A stretch of 64,000 nt of DNA from Paracoccus sediminilitoris (GTDB lineage: Bacteria; Pseudomonadota; Alphaproteobacteria; Rhodobacterales; Rhodobacteraceae), in NCBI RefSeq assembly GCF_003259195.1, contig NZ_QJPK01000002.1, positions 248,001 through 312,000 of the forward strand, given 5' to 3'. The translations under genes and the position numbers were made by a program. How positions within the stretch are numbered: position 1 is the first letter of the stretch; the number at the start of each line of letters is the position of its first letter. Below are positions 34,501-43,046 of this stretch, one piece after another. Below the pieces are notes generated by a model. That model did no database searches, had not been told where the DNA came from, and worked only from the letters and a program-made list of their open reading frames with translations.

Positions 34501-36114
34501 CGGGTTCGTCACCTGGCTGAAGTTCTGGCGGAAGAAATGGCTCATGGGGCGGTACTGGTTGGACAGGACCGCGGGCGGCGTGTCGTCGCCCATCGAGGCG
34601 ATGGCTTCCTTGCCGTCCTCGGCCATGGGGGCCAGGACGTGTTCCAGTTCCTCCATGGTGAAGCCGGCGGCCGCCTGGCGGCGGCGCAGGTCGTCACCCG
34701 TGTGCAGCGCCGTTTCCGGCAGGTCGCGCATGATGTCGTTCAGCTGGACGACCTTCTCGATCCATTCGCCGAAGGGCTGGCTGGCGGCCAGACGGTCCTT
34801 GATCTCGGTATCGTGGTACAGCTTGCCGTCCCACATATCGACGGCGATCATCTGTCCGGGCCCAAGCGCGCCCTTTTCGACGACATTGCTTTCGTTGACC
34901 GGCACCATGCCCATTTCCGAACCCGCGATCAGCAGGTTGTCGCCAGTCACGACATAGCGCATCGGGCGCAGACCGTTGCGGTCCAGACCGCCGCAGACCC
35001 AACGCCCGTCGGTCATGGCAAGGGCGGCGGGGCCGTCCCACGGCTCCATCACGGCGTTGCAATAGGCGTACATGTCGGCCCAGGCCTGGGGCATGTCGGT
35101 CGTGGCCTTGGACCAGCTTTCCGGCACCAGCATCGTCTTGGTCATCGGCGCGCTGCGTCCCGAACGGACCAGCACCTCGAAGACCGAATCCAGCGCGGCG
35201 CTGTCGGACGACCCGGCGGGCACGATCGGCTTGATGTCTTCGGCCGCCTCGCCGAAGGCGCTGGAGGCCATGCGGATCTCGTGGCTGCGCAGCCAGTTCA
35301 GGTTGCCCTTCAAAGTGTTGATCTCGCCGTTATGGGCCAGCATGCGGAAGGGCTGGGCCAGCCACCATTGCGGGAAGGTGTTGGTCGAATAGCGCTGGTG
35401 ATAGATCGCGAAGGACGATTCAAAGCGTTCATCCTTGAGGTCGGGATAGAATTCCGCGACCTGTTCGGCCAGCATCATGCCCTTGTAGATGATCGACCGG
35501 CAGGACAGCGAACAGAAATACAGCTGCGGCACCTGCGCCGCGATGGCGGCCTTTTCGATGCGGCGGCGGATGACATAAAGCTCGCGCTCGAACTGGACAT
35601 GGTCGATGTCCTTTTCGCAGCGGATCAGGATCTGCTCGATTTCCGGGCGGGTCGCATTGGCCTTTTCACCCAGCACGCTGGTATCGACCGGAACGTGGCG
35701 CCAGCCATAGATATAGTGGCCCATGCGCAGGACTTCGGATTCCACGATGGTCCGGCAGGCTTCCTGCGCGGCGAAATTCGTGCGCGGCAGGAAAACCTGG
35801 CCGACCGCGATCAGCTTCGACTGGTCTGGTTCGTGGCCGGTGCGGCGCACCTGGTCGTAAAAGAAAGGGACCGGGATCTGGACGTGGATGCCCGCGCCAT
35901 CGCCGGTCTTGCCGTCGGCATCGACCGCGCCGCGGTGCCAGATGGCCTTCAGCGCATCGATTCCCGATTGCACGACCTTGCGGCTGGCCTTGCCGTCGAT
36001 GTTCACCACCAGGCCAACGCCGCAGGATGAATGCTCGTCCTCTTCGCGGTAAAGGCTGTTCTTGGCCATCCAGTCGCGGCGGGCCTGCTCTTGTTCTTGC
36101 CAATCGTTGTTCAT
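31576..36114 (-). CDS. gltB: glutamate synthase (NADPH) large subunit, GltB
   Basis: A 1512-residue enzyme that transfers the amide of glutamine to 2-oxoglutarate. After a 30-residue propeptide the catalytic Cys31 (SSCGVGL) heads the glutaminase domain. The FMN-binding synthase domain includes SGHNGGTGASPATSVKFAG and LRTDGGLRTGRDIV. The 3Fe-4S cysteines are in MGCIMVRQCQSNTCPVGVC. The C-terminal beta-helix ends near the stop. The length is as expected. It overlaps the preceding periplasmic-protein gene by four bases and forms an operon with gltD. Confidence 0.96.
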   Translation of the reverse strand: MNNDWQEQEQARRDWMAKNSLYREEDEHSSCGVGLVVNIDGKASRKVVQSGIDALKAIWHRGAVDADGKTGDGAGIHVQIPVPFFYDQVRRTGHEPDQSKLIAVGQVFLPRTNFAAQEACRTIVESEVLRMGHYIYGWRHVPVDTSVLGEKANATRPEIEQILIRCEKDIDHVQFERELYVIRRRIEKAAIAAQVPQLYFCSLSCRSIIYKGMMLAEQVAEFYPDLKDERFESSFAIYHQRYSTNTFPQWWLAQPFRMLAHNGEINTLKGNLNWLRSHEIRMASSAFGEAAEDIKPIVPAGSSDSAALDSVFEVLVRSGRSAPMTKTMLVPESWSKATTDMPQAWADMYAYCNAVMEPWDGPAALAMTDGRWVCGGLDRNGLRPMRYVVTGDNLLIAGSEMGMVPVNESNVVEKGALGPGQMIAVDMWDGKLYHDTEIKDRLAASQPFGEWIEKVVQLNDIMRDLPETALHTGDDLRRRQAAAGFTMEELEHVLAPMAEDGKEAIASMGDDTPPAVLSNQYRPMSHFFRQNFSQVTNPPIDSLRETRVMSLKTRFGNLKNVLDESSSQTEIVVLESPFIANGEFAEMVKMFGETVTYIDCTFPDDAGPDALGEGLARIRAEAEDAVRSGAGHLVLTDKAQGPARVPMPMILATSSVHSWLTRKGLRTFCSVNVQSAECIDPHYFAVLIGSGATTVNPYLAQDSINDRIDRGLLTGSLIENMRRYRASIDAGLLKIMAKMGISVLSSYRGGLNFEAVGLSRAMVAEYFPGMQSRISGIGLHGLQAKLEALHQKAYHTKDTEMLPVGGFYKLRRAGEKHAWEANTMKMLQVACEKASYDIWKQFSATMRANPPIHIRDLLDIKPLGKPVPIEEVESITSIRKRFVTPGMSLGALSPEAHMTLNIAMNRIGAKSDSGEGGEDPAHSHPLPNGDNPCAKIKQVASGRFGVTAEYLNACEELEIKVAQGAKPGEGGQLPGMKVTKLIARLRHSTPGVTLISPPPHHDIYSIEDLAQLIYDLKQINPRAKITVKLVASSGVGTIAAGVAKAKADVILISGHNGGTGASPATSVKFAGLPWEMGLTEAHQVLAMNRLRERVTLRTDGGLRTGRDIVMAAMMGAEEYGIGTAALIAMGCIMVRQCQSNTCPVGVCTQDEKLRAMFTGSADKVVNLITFYAQEVREILAEIGARSLDEVIGRADLLTQVSRGAANLDDLDLNPLLITVDGAEKIVYDRTKPRNAVLETLDSEIVKDAARFFEDGEKMQLSYAVRNTQRTVGTRTSSMIVQKFGMRNNLQPDHLTIRLTGSAGQSLGAFAAPGLKIEVSGDANDYVGKGLSGGTIVVRPPMASPLVAADNTIIGNTVLYGATNGYLFAAGRAGERFAVRNSGASVVIEGCGSNGCEYMTGGVAVILGRIGANFGAGMTGGMAYLYDPEGLARDYINPETLVMCPVTQEHWEDQLKGLIERHLKETGSRRADDILSNWDREKRNFLQVCPREMLSALPHPIQAVQEPDAVPAE

Positions 36115-36818
36115 GATGCGGCCCTTTCCTGCTGGATCTGCGTCAGCAATTGATCGCAGTCGAATTGTGGGGTGGTCTCGGCAAAGCCCTTGTCGCCGGG
36201 GAAGGCGAAAAGAACGGGGCTGTCATTCGTCTTGGTCTGTTCGCCGGTCGCATCGATGCGCGATTCAATGCCCCCGAAGAAGCGACCGAATTCGCGGCTG
36301 ATGAACTGGGTGCCGCGGCGTTCGCTGATCATCTGGCCGTCGGGTCCGGTGGTGGTCAGCTGAAACTCGGTCCGCTCCAGCTGTTGCCCGTCGATCTGGA
36401 CGGTTTCGCCGGTCAGCACGTCGAAGCCCTTCTGGTTCAGCACCACGCCGTCGCTGGCGCGGGTGTCAAAATCGAAATCGTCGCGGCCCGTCTGCAGCAG
36501 GGTGGAAAAGCTGGCCTCGTCGTCGGCGCCATCCACCAGCGTGTCGGTGATGCCCGACAGGGGCGACGTGCTCTCGATCCAGCGGGTTTCGGCATCGATC
36601 ACCGACATATGGAACATGCCGTCCTTGCCGAAGATCGCGCTGCGCTGATAACCCTCGGGGTCGGATTGGCAGATGTAATACTGGCTGACCGAACAGCCGC
36701 GGTTCTGCACCGTCATCTGCAGGTTGCAGCCCGCGGGCGGCGTGAAGGTCGCCGCCTGCAGGGGCAGGCTGGTCAGGGCCAGCGCGGCGATGAATGATGT
36801 CGCAAGATGCTGCTTCAT
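36111..36818 (-). CDS. periplasmic protein of unknown function between gltD and gltB
   Basis: A 235-residue precursor with a clear signal peptide (ending near LPLQAA). The mature part begins with a Cys-containing segment (PPAGCNLQMTVQNRGCSVSQ) and a third Cys (YYICQSD), and another Cys lies near the C-terminus, so disulfides are likely. I do not recognise a domain. AAGGA precedes the ATG at 36818, and the stop overlaps the gltB start in ATGA, so it is co-translated with glutamate synthase although that enzyme is cytoplasmic. It resembles conserved hypotheticals seen at this place in other Rhodobacterales; that is a recollection, not a search result. Confidence 0.8.
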   Translation of the reverse strand: MKQHLATSFIAALALTSLPLQAATFTPPAGCNLQMTVQNRGCSVSQYYICQSDPEGYQRSAIFGKDGMFHMSVIDAETRWIESTSPLSGITDTLVDGADDEASFSTLLQTGRDDFDFDTRASDGVVLNQKGFDVLTGETVQIDGQQLERTEFQLTTTGPDGQMISERRGTQFISREFGRFFGGIESRIDATGEQTKTNDSPVLFAFPGDKGFAETTPQFDCDQLLTQIQQERAAS

Positions 36819-36826
36819 GGCGATCC

Positions 36827-38311
36827 TTACTGCGCGGCCACGCGGGCATCGCCCGCCAGGAATTGCGCGATGGAATCGGCAGCCTCGCGGCCGTCGCGGA
36901 TCGCCCAGACCACCAGGCTTGCGCCGCGCACGATGTCGCCCACCGCGAAGACGCCCGGAATCGAGGTGTGATGCGTCTGGAAATTGGCCTTGATGGTGCC
37001 CCAACGGGTCACTTCCAACCCGTCCACGCCCCACAGCTTGGGCAGGTCTTCGGGTTCGAAGCCCAAGGCCTTGATGACCAGTTCGGCGGGCTCGTCGTAA
37101 TCGGCGCCCTCGATCAGTTCGGGGGATTGGCGACCGCTGACGTCGGGCTGGCCCAGACGCATCTTCTGGATGCGCACGGATGCGATCTGCGGGTTGCCCG
37201 CGACATCGCCTTCCTGCGCGGTGGCCATGTCGCCGGTCACATGGCCGGTGAACTGGCCCGGTGCCGACAGCCAGACGAATTCGACGCCCTCTTCCTCGGC
37301 ATTCTGCACTTCGCGCTGCGATCCCGGCATGTTGGCGCGGTCACGACGATAGAGGCATTTGACCGATTGCGCGCCTTGGCGGATGGCCGTGCGTACGCAG
37401 TCCATGGCCGTGTCGCCGCCGCCGATGACGACGACGCGCTTGCCGTTGGCGTTCAGCTCGCCATCCTCGAAATCCGGCACGTCGTCGCCGAAATCGATCT
37501 TGTTGCTGGCGGTCAGGTAATCGATGGCGCGCACGACGCCGCCGGCATCGGTATTGTCGATGTCCAGGTCGCGGGTCTTGTAGACGCCCGTGGCGATCAG
37601 CACCGCATCATGCTTGCCGCGGATGGCGTCGAAGCTGATGTCTTCGCCCACGTTGCAGTTCAGCACGAATTCCACGCCGCTGTCGGCCAGCAGCTGGTTG
37701 CGGCGCATGACGACGTCCTTCTCCAGCTTGAAGCCGGGGATGCCATAGGTCATCAGCCCGCCCGCGCGGTCATAGCGGTCATAGATGGTGACCTGAAACC
37801 CCTGCCGGCGCAGCATGTCGGCGGCGGCAAGGCCACCCGGTCCGGCACCGATGATGCCCACCGATTCGGCGCGTTCCTGATCGGGGGTGAAGGGCTGGAC
37901 CCAGCCGTTTTCCCAGGCGGTGTCGGTGATGTATTTTTCCACCGCACCGATGGTGACCGTGCCGTGGCCCGATTGTTCGATGACGCAATTGCCCTCGCAC
38001 AGGCGGTCCTGGGGGCAGATGCGTCCGCAGATCTCGGGGAAGGTGTTGGTGGCTTGGCTGACCTGGTAGGCTTCCAGCAGGCGGCCTTCGGCGGTCAGGC
38101 GCAGCCAGTCGGGGATGTTGTTGTGCAACGGGCAATGCGACTGGCAATAGGGCACGCCGCACTGGCTGCAACGGCTGGATTGTTCCGTGGCCTTGGCATC
38201 GGCAAATTCGCGATAGATTTCGTGGAAATCCTCACTGCGTTCGCTGGCCGAGCGTTTTTCGGGCATTTCGCGCGGTGTCGTGGTGAACGTGAGCATCTTT
38301 TGCGTGGCCAT
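36827..38311 (-). CDS. gltD: glutamate synthase (NADPH) small subunit, GltD
   Basis: A 494-residue flavoprotein that passes electrons from NADPH to the large subunit. The N-terminal 4Fe-4S cysteines are in CSQCGVPYCQSHCPLHN and ICGRICPQDRLCEGNCVIE. The FAD site is VGIIGAGPGGLAAADML and the NADPH site VVVIGGGDTAMDCVRTA, with VFAVGDIVRGASLVVWAI at the C-terminus. An AGGGAGA ribosome site lies 11-17 bases upstream. It is the first gene of gltD-periplasmic gene-gltB. Confidence 0.95.
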   Translation of the reverse strand: MATQKMLTFTTTPREMPEKRSASERSEDFHEIYREFADAKATEQSSRCSQCGVPYCQSHCPLHNNIPDWLRLTAEGRLLEAYQVSQATNTFPEICGRICPQDRLCEGNCVIEQSGHGTVTIGAVEKYITDTAWENGWVQPFTPDQERAESVGIIGAGPGGLAAADMLRRQGFQVTIYDRYDRAGGLMTYGIPGFKLEKDVVMRRNQLLADSGVEFVLNCNVGEDISFDAIRGKHDAVLIATGVYKTRDLDIDNTDAGGVVRAIDYLTASNKIDFGDDVPDFEDGELNANGKRVVVIGGGDTAMDCVRTAIRQGAQSVKCLYRRDRANMPGSQREVQNAEEEGVEFVWLSAPGQFTGHVTGDMATAQEGDVAGNPQIASVRIQKMRLGQPDVSGRQSPELIEGADYDEPAELVIKALGFEPEDLPKLWGVDGLEVTRWGTIKANFQTHHTSIPGVFAVGDIVRGASLVVWAIRDGREAADSIAQFLAGDARVAAQ

Positions 38312-38375
38312 GGCTGCGCTGTCTCCCTACAGGACCTTCCGCAGCTGGCTTAAACCAAGGCATTTACAATGAAAA

Positions 38376-38390
38376 GTCAGCAGTGCTGAC
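38376..38390. promoter_or_regulatory. perfect palindrome upstream of the glutamate synthase operon
   Basis: GTCAGCA-G-TGCTGAC, a perfect inverted repeat with 7-base arms, centred 72 bases before the gltD start in the 150-base gap behind uppP. The position suits a transcription-factor site. It does not match the NtrC or Lrp patterns I know, so the regulator is unknown. Confidence 0.5.
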
Positions 38391-38460
38391 ATAAATGCCA
38401 GTTTTTCGCGATGGCGGCGCGATTTTTGCCACCGCCATCGAGATATTTAGTCAGCTTTGC

Positions 38461-39264
38461 TTACCTACCTGCGGCCAAGGCCAGCAAAACCACGGTTCCC
38501 GCAATAATCCGCCACCACGCGAACAGCGAATATCCGTGTTTCGACACGTAACCCAGCAACCAGCGCACCACGAAGACGGCGCTGATGAAGGCTGTGACAA
38601 AGCCGATGGCGATGTTGCCCAAGGCTGCCGCATCAAGGATATCGCGATTCTTGATCAGGTCCAAAGTGAATGCGCCCAGCATGGTCGGGATCGCCAGGAA
38701 GAAGCTGAACTCGGCCGCCGAACGCTTGTCCGCACCCATCAGCAGCGCCCCGACGATGGTCGCCCCCGAGCGCGAGACGCCGGGAATCATCGCGATACAC
38801 TGGAAGAAGCCGATCTTAAGCGCCATGCCCAAGGGAAAATCCTCGGCCCGGTGATAGAGGGGGGCGGTGACGCGGCGGTCGACCCACAGCATGATGAAGC
38901 CGCCGATGATCAGCATGACGGCGATCAGCATCGGTGTTTCGAACAGCACCGTCTTGATGAAGTCATGCGCAGCAAGGCCGATGACCACGGCGGGCAGGAA
39001 GGCCAGCAGCACCGCCGCCACGAAGCGGCGCGCCCCGGGATCATGGGGTGCATCGGTCAGAATCTGCCAGATGCGGCCCGCGTAGACGCCCAGAATGGCG
39101 GCGATGGCGCCCAGCTGGATCACCACCTCGAAGGCGCGGCCGGGCGAATCGAAGCCCAGGAAATGCCCTGCCAGAAGAACATGTCCGGTGGATGACACCG
39201 GGATGAATTCGGTCAGGCCCTCGAGAATCCCAAGGACCGCCGCGACGATTGTATTGTGTTCCAT
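38461..39264 (-). CDS. uppP: undecaprenyl-diphosphatase, UppP (BacA)
   Basis: A 267-residue inner-membrane phosphatase that recycles the lipid carrier of cell-wall synthesis. It has about eight hydrophobic helices and both family motifs: [14 protein letters not shown] near the N-terminus (catalytic Glu and Ser) and [20 protein letters not shown] in the middle. Length is typical. Its ATG overlaps the stop of the NDUFA9-like gene (TGATG), so the two are one transcript. Confidence 0.95.
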   Translation of the reverse strand: MEHNTIVAAVLGILEGLTEFIPVSSTGHVLLAGHFLGFDSPGRAFEVVIQLGAIAAILGVYAGRIWQILTDAPHDPGARRFVAAVLLAFLPAVVIGLAAHDFIKTVLFETPMLIAVMLIIGGFIMLWVDRRVTAPLYHRAEDFPLGMALKIGFFQCIAMIPGVSRSGATIVGALLMGADKRSAAEFSFFLAIPTMLGAFTLDLIKNRDILDAAALGNIAIGFVTAFISAVFVVRWLLGYVSKHGYSLFAWWRIIAGTVVLLALAAGR

Positions 39265-40247
39265 CAGTTGTCGCGCAGGTTCTTTGCCGAGGCCTTGATG
39301 GCGTCATATTGTCCCGAAGGCCGGAACCGCCACAGATAGTCGTCGACCACAGCCTCGGCCGCGACGGGCTGGATGCCCAGTTCCGCAAACCCCTTGGCGC
39401 CGTCGCTGACCACATTGTCCTGGCGCAGCAGAGCCAACTGGTCGCGGCTTAGCGGGTTGGTGAACAGCCCGCCCGTCAGGGTCTGCGCGACCCCCAGGCC
39501 CGCCGATCCGATCCGCGCCAGGGCGAAGGGCATGTTCGCCACCAGCTTGCGGCGATGGGTGGCCTTCAGCACCTGGTCGACGATCTGGCGCAGGGTCAGG
39601 ACATCGGGCCCGCCCAGTTCATAGATGCCGGGGGCGGCCTTGCCGGTGGCGCCAAGGACGGCCGCGCGGGCGACGTCCTCGACATAGACCGGTTGCATCC
39701 GGGTGTTGCCGCCGACGATGGGCATCACCGGACCCATGCGGGTCATGCCGGCGAAGCGGTTGTAGAAATTGTCGTCGGCCCCGAAGATCACCGAAGGCCG
39801 CAGCACGACGGCATCGGGGAACTGTGCCAGCACGGCCTCTTCGCCGCGCGACTTGGCGGCAATGTACTTGCTGTCGGATTCCGTGTCGATACCCAGCCCA
39901 GAGATATGGACCAGATGCGACAGGCCCAGTTCCATGGCGATGCGGGCGATATGTTCGGCACCCTCGTGGAACACGTTGGAAAAGGTGCTCTTGCCTTCGG
40001 GCGACAGGATGTTGACGCAATTGACGGCGGCATCGGCCCCGGTCAGGGCGGCGCGGACGGATGCCTCGCTGCGGATGTTGCACAGGACAGGGGTGACCTG
40101 CCCGACTGCGCCATAGGTGCGGGTGAACAGCGCCTCGTCGGGGCGGCGGACCGCAACCCGGACGCGCCAGCCCTCCTTTGCCATCAGTCGGGCAACCTGC
40201 CGACCGACAAAGCCAGACCCGCCAAAGATCGTGACCAGTTTCGCCAT
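39264..40247 (-). CDS. NDUFA9-like NAD(P)-binding protein (complex I assembly/subunit family)
   Basis: A 327-residue atypical SDR with the nucleotide-binding loop [18 protein letters not shown] at the N-terminus and [19 protein letters not shown] in the middle. It matches the NDUFA9 family, accessory subunits or assembly factors of respiratory complex I in mitochondria and alphaproteobacteria. The tyrosine of the catalytic YxxxK is in [10 protein letters not shown]. The start at 40247 has AAGGAGG about 11 bases upstream; the open frame before it is not supported. It is cotranscribed with uppP. Confidence 0.85.
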   Translation of the reverse strand: MAKLVTIFGGSGFVGRQVARLMAKEGWRVRVAVRRPDEALFTRTYGAVGQVTPVLCNIRSEASVRAALTGADAAVNCVNILSPEGKSTFSNVFHEGAEHIARIAMELGLSHLVHISGLGIDTESDSKYIAAKSRGEEAVLAQFPDAVVLRPSVIFGADDNFYNRFAGMTRMGPVMPIVGGNTRMQPVYVEDVARAAVLGATGKAAPGIYELGGPDVLTLRQIVDQVLKATHRRKLVANMPFALARIGSAGLGVAQTLTGGLFTNPLSRDQLALLRQDNVVSDGAKGFAELGIQPVAAEAVVDDYLWRFRPSGQYDAIKASAKNLRDN

Positions 40248-40406
40248 GGGCGTCTCGCCTCCTTCGTGCCGATTGTTGGCGTGATCCTTACCCATAGGCG
40301 GGGACTGCGGCAAGGCGGCACGGGGGCGCAGCCATTGCCCTGCACGGGGTTTCGCAGGGTCGATGACGATTTCCCCAAAAACTTTCGAAAAGATGTCAGA
40401 ATCGCA

Positions 40407-40435
40407 TTGACGCCCCCCGTAACTGTCTTTAATCA
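40407..40435 (+). promoter_or_regulatory. sigma-70 type promoter of tRNA-Leu
   Basis: TTGACG, 17 bases, then TAATCA, ending 16 bases before the mature tRNA 5' end. The spacing and matches to the consensus are good. Confidence 0.65.
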
Positions 40436-40451
40436 GCCGCTTACACCACCT

Positions 40452-40536
40452 GCCCAGGTGGCGGAATTGGTAGACGCGCACGGTTCAGGTCCGTGTGCCG
40501 CAAGGCGTGGAGGTTCGAGTCCTCTCCTGGGCACCA
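40452..40536 (+). tRNA. tRNA-Leu (anticodon CAG)
   Basis: An 85-base tRNA including an encoded CCA. The acceptor stem is GCCCAGG / CCTGGGC with discriminator A. The anticodon loop TTCAGGT reads CUG leucine codons, the main Leu codon in this GC-rich genome. The variable arm (TGCCGCAAGGCG) is long, as in class II tRNAs, and the T-loop is GGTTCGAGTCC. It is followed at once by a strong terminator. Confidence 0.96.
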
Positions 40537-40539
40537 TTA

Positions 40540-40576
40540 AAAAGCCCCCGCAAGCTCCGTGCTTGCGGGGGCTTTT
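40540..40576 (+). terminator. intrinsic terminator of tRNA-Leu
   Basis: A perfect 16-bp stem AAAAGCCCCCGCAAGC / GCTTGCGGGGGCTTTT with a 5-base loop (TCCGT), ending in TTTTCCTT. It begins four bases after the tRNA CCA. Confidence 0.93.
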
Positions 40577-40791
40577 CCTTATCCGCCGCACGGATGACAC
40601 GGGGCCATGCTTTGCGGGTCGAATCATGGGCGATCTGCCCGCCCGGCGACCGTTCCGTTCGCAGGATCGTGCGGCCGCCAAGGGGCCTGGTTTGTCATTT
40701 CCGCTGGATCGGAACGCCCGTTTCTGGTCAGAGAGGAGCAAGACAGGCTGACCCTGCATCCGAGGATCGGCGTTCAAAAGCAGGACCGGCA

Positions 40792-41406
40792 ATGAGCATC
40801 CATCTGTATCCCAACGACCTTCCCGACGATCTGGTGCTTGGCCCCGTCGTCGCCATCGACACCGAGACCATGGGCCTGGACCCGCGGCGCGACCGGCTGT
40901 GCCTGGTGCAGCTGTCATCGGGCGACGGCGAGGCGCATCTGGTCCAGATCGACCGCGGCCAGACCGAGGCGCCGAACCTGACCAAGGTATTGACCGATCC
41001 CAAGATCCTGAAGCTGTTCCACTATGGCCGCTTCGACATCGCAGCGCTGGAAAACGCCTTCGGCGTCGTGACCTCGCCCGTGTGGTGCACCAAGATTGCA
41101 TCCCGGCTGGTGCGCACCTTCACCGACCGGCACGGTTTGAAGATGATCCTGTCCGAGTTGATCAATGTCGATGTCAGCAAGCAGCAGCAGACCAGCGACT
41201 GGGGCGCCGAGGATCTGAGCGACGCGCAGCTGGAATACGCGGCATCGGATGTCCTGCACCTGCACAAGCTGAAAGAGGCGCTGGAACAGCGCCTGCGCCG
41301 GGAAAACCGTCTGGGGCTGGCGCAGGCCTGCTTTGACTTTCTGCCGGCGCGGGCCCATCTGGACCTGCTGGGATGGTCCGACGACAAGGACATCTTCAAC
41401 CACTGA
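40792..41406 (+). CDS. rnd: ribonuclease D-like DEDDy exonuclease
   Basis: A 204-residue 3'-5' exonuclease. The catalytic acidic residues are in VVAIDTETMGLD, LFHYGRFDIAAL and LEYAASDVLHLH (Tyr and Asp of the DEDDy class). It lacks the C-terminal HRDC domains of Escherichia coli RNase D, as is usual for the short alphaproteobacterial form. It would trim tRNA or other stable RNA 3' ends, and by coincidence or design lies beside a tRNA gene. AGGA precedes the ATG. About 215 bases before it hold no supported gene. Confidence 0.9.
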   Translation: MSIHLYPNDLPDDLVLGPVVAIDTETMGLDPRRDRLCLVQLSSGDGEAHLVQIDRGQTEAPNLTKVLTDPKILKLFHYGRFDIAALENAFGVVTSPVWCTKIASRLVRTFTDRHGLKMILSELINVDVSKQQQTSDWGAEDLSDAQLEYAASDVLHLHKLKEALEQRLRRENRLGLAQACFDFLPARAHLDLLGWSDDKDIFNH

Positions 41407-41479
41407 CATCGGCCTTGGGGCGGATCGCCGTGCATGCGGCGCGCGCCTTGGCCATTGGTGATCACTGCGGGGCGGACAT

Positions 41480-42424
41480 ATGGCTGATTACATCGAAACG
41501 GCACGACGCGTCATCCAGACCGAGATCGACGGCCTTGCCGCGCTGTCTCAGGGCCTGGACGACCGGTTCACCCGGGCGGTCGAGATGATGCTGGCCGTCA
41601 AGGGCCGGGTGATCGTGTCGGGCATGGGCAAGTCCGGCCATGTCGGGCGCAAGATCGCGGCGACCCTGGCCTCGACCGGGACACCCGCGCAATTCGTGCA
41701 CCCCGCCGAGGCCAGCCACGGCGATCTGGGCATGGTGACGCGCGACGACCTGGCCCTGGTCCTGTCCAACAGCGGCGAAACGCCGGAGCTGGCCGACCTG
41801 ATCGCCCATACCCGCCGCTTCGCGATCCCGCTGATCGGGGTGGCGGCACGGCCGCAATCCACGCTGATGCGGCAGGCGGATCTGGCGCTGGTGCTGCCCG
41901 CCGCCGCCGAGGCCTGCGGCAACGGCATCGTGCCCACCACATCGACGACCATGACGCTGGCTCTTGGCGATGCGCTGGCCATCGCGCTGATGGAACACCG
42001 CAAGTTCACCCCCGAACATTTTCGCACCTTCCACCCCGGCGGCAAACTGGGGGCGTTGCTGGCCAAGGTGGGCGATCTGATGCATCCCGACATGCCGCTG
42101 GTGGGTCAGGCCGCCCCCATGTCCGAGGCGCTGCTGGTCATCAGCCAGAAGGGTTACGGCGTCACCGGGGTTGTGGACGAGGCGGGCGCGCTGGTCGGCA
42201 TCATCACCGACGGCGATTTGCGGCGTCACATGCAGGGCCTGCTGGATCTGGACGCGGCGGCGGTCATGACCCGTGCGCCGCGCACCATCGGCCCCGAGGC
42301 GCTGGCCGAGGCCGCGCTGGCACAGATGCAGGACCGCAAAATCACCTGCCTGTTCGCGGTGGCGGATGGCAGGCCGCAGGGCATCCTGCACATCCACGAC
42401 TGCCTGCGGGCCGGGCTGGTCTGA
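41480..42424 (+). CDS. kdsD: D-arabinose-5-phosphate isomerase, KdsD (KpsF/GutQ family)
   Basis: A 314-residue enzyme that converts ribulose-5-phosphate to arabinose-5-phosphate, the first step to Kdo for lipopolysaccharide. The N-terminal SIS domain contains VIVSGMGKSGHVGRKIAATL, LVLSNSGETPEL and PTTSTTMTLALGDALA; two CBS domains follow from about residue 205. Immediately downstream lie lptC, lptA and lptB, which export lipopolysaccharide, so the cluster is coherent. Confidence 0.94.
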   Translation: MADYIETARRVIQTEIDGLAALSQGLDDRFTRAVEMMLAVKGRVIVSGMGKSGHVGRKIAATLASTGTPAQFVHPAEASHGDLGMVTRDDLALVLSNSGETPELADLIAHTRRFAIPLIGVAARPQSTLMRQADLALVLPAAAEACGNGIVPTTSTTMTLALGDALAIALMEHRKFTPEHFRTFHPGGKLGALLAKVGDLMHPDMPLVGQAAPMSEALLVISQKGYGVTGVVDEAGALVGIITDGDLRRHMQGLLDLDAAAVMTRAPRTIGPEALAEAALAQMQDRKITCLFAVADGRPQGILHIHDCLRAGLV

Positions 42425-42428
42425 GGCC

Positions 42429-43025
42429 ATGAACCGCACCCGCATCGTCCGCTGGTTGCGCGTCCTGCTGCCGCTGGTGGCGCTGGCGATGCTGTCCACG
42501 ATGTTCCTGCTGTCGCGCGGATCGGACAGCGAATCGCGCATCCCCTATGCCGAGGTCGATGCCGAGGCCGCCGCCCGCGAGGGGCGGATCGTCGGGCCGG
42601 AATACATGGGCGTGACCGAGGACGGGGTGCAGATGTCGCTGGCCGCCAGCAGCGTCGCGCCCGATGCCACGGCCGGGGGCGGCCGGGCGCAGGATCTGCG
42701 CCTTGACTGGCGGCGCCCCGACGGGGTCACCGCCGATCTGGTCGCGCCGTCGGGCGGGGCGGGCGAGGGCGTCGTCAGCCTGGAGGGCGGTGTCGTCATG
42801 TCGACCTCGACGGGGTGGCAGGTCCGCACCGACCGGATCGAGGCACAGACCGAACGTTCGGTGATCACCGCCGATCAGGGGATCGAGGCCGACGCCCCCT
42901 TTGGCACCCTCAGGGCGGACCGGATGCGTCTTGCGCCCGCGGGTGACGTCGATGCGGATGCGGGCGGCGACAAGCCCGCGATATTGAATTTCTCGGGCGG
43001 TGTCCGTCTGATATACCAGCCCTGA
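42429..43025 (+). CDS. lptC: lipopolysaccharide export protein LptC
   Basis: A 198-residue protein with one N-terminal membrane helix (about residues 10-29) and a periplasmic beta-jellyroll. It passes lipopolysaccharide from the LptB-F-G complex to LptA. Sequence conservation is low, as usual; the ID rests on the helix, the TGWQVRTDRIEAQTERSVI repeat-like strand and the position four bases after kdsD and 21 bases before lptA. Confidence 0.85.
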   Translation: MNRTRIVRWLRVLLPLVALAMLSTMFLLSRGSDSESRIPYAEVDAEAAAREGRIVGPEYMGVTEDGVQMSLAASSVAPDATAGGGRAQDLRLDWRRPDGVTADLVAPSGGAGEGVVSLEGGVVMSTSTGWQVRTDRIEAQTERSVITADQGIEADAPFGTLRADRMRLAPAGDVDADAGGDKPAILNFSGGVRLIYQP

Positions 43026-43046
43026 CCTCTTGCAAGGAACGACCTC

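Noticed and set aside
32869-36030. 1053-residue open frame on the plus strand opposite gltB
   Set aside because: It mirrors the codon pattern of gltB in GC-rich DNA, has no recognisable motif, and gltB is complete and certain.
38410-38439. GATGGCGG/CCGCCATC hairpin downstream of uppP as an intrinsic terminator
   Set aside because: On the minus strand it is followed by A residues and not T, and the stem is interrupted by a 14-base loop.
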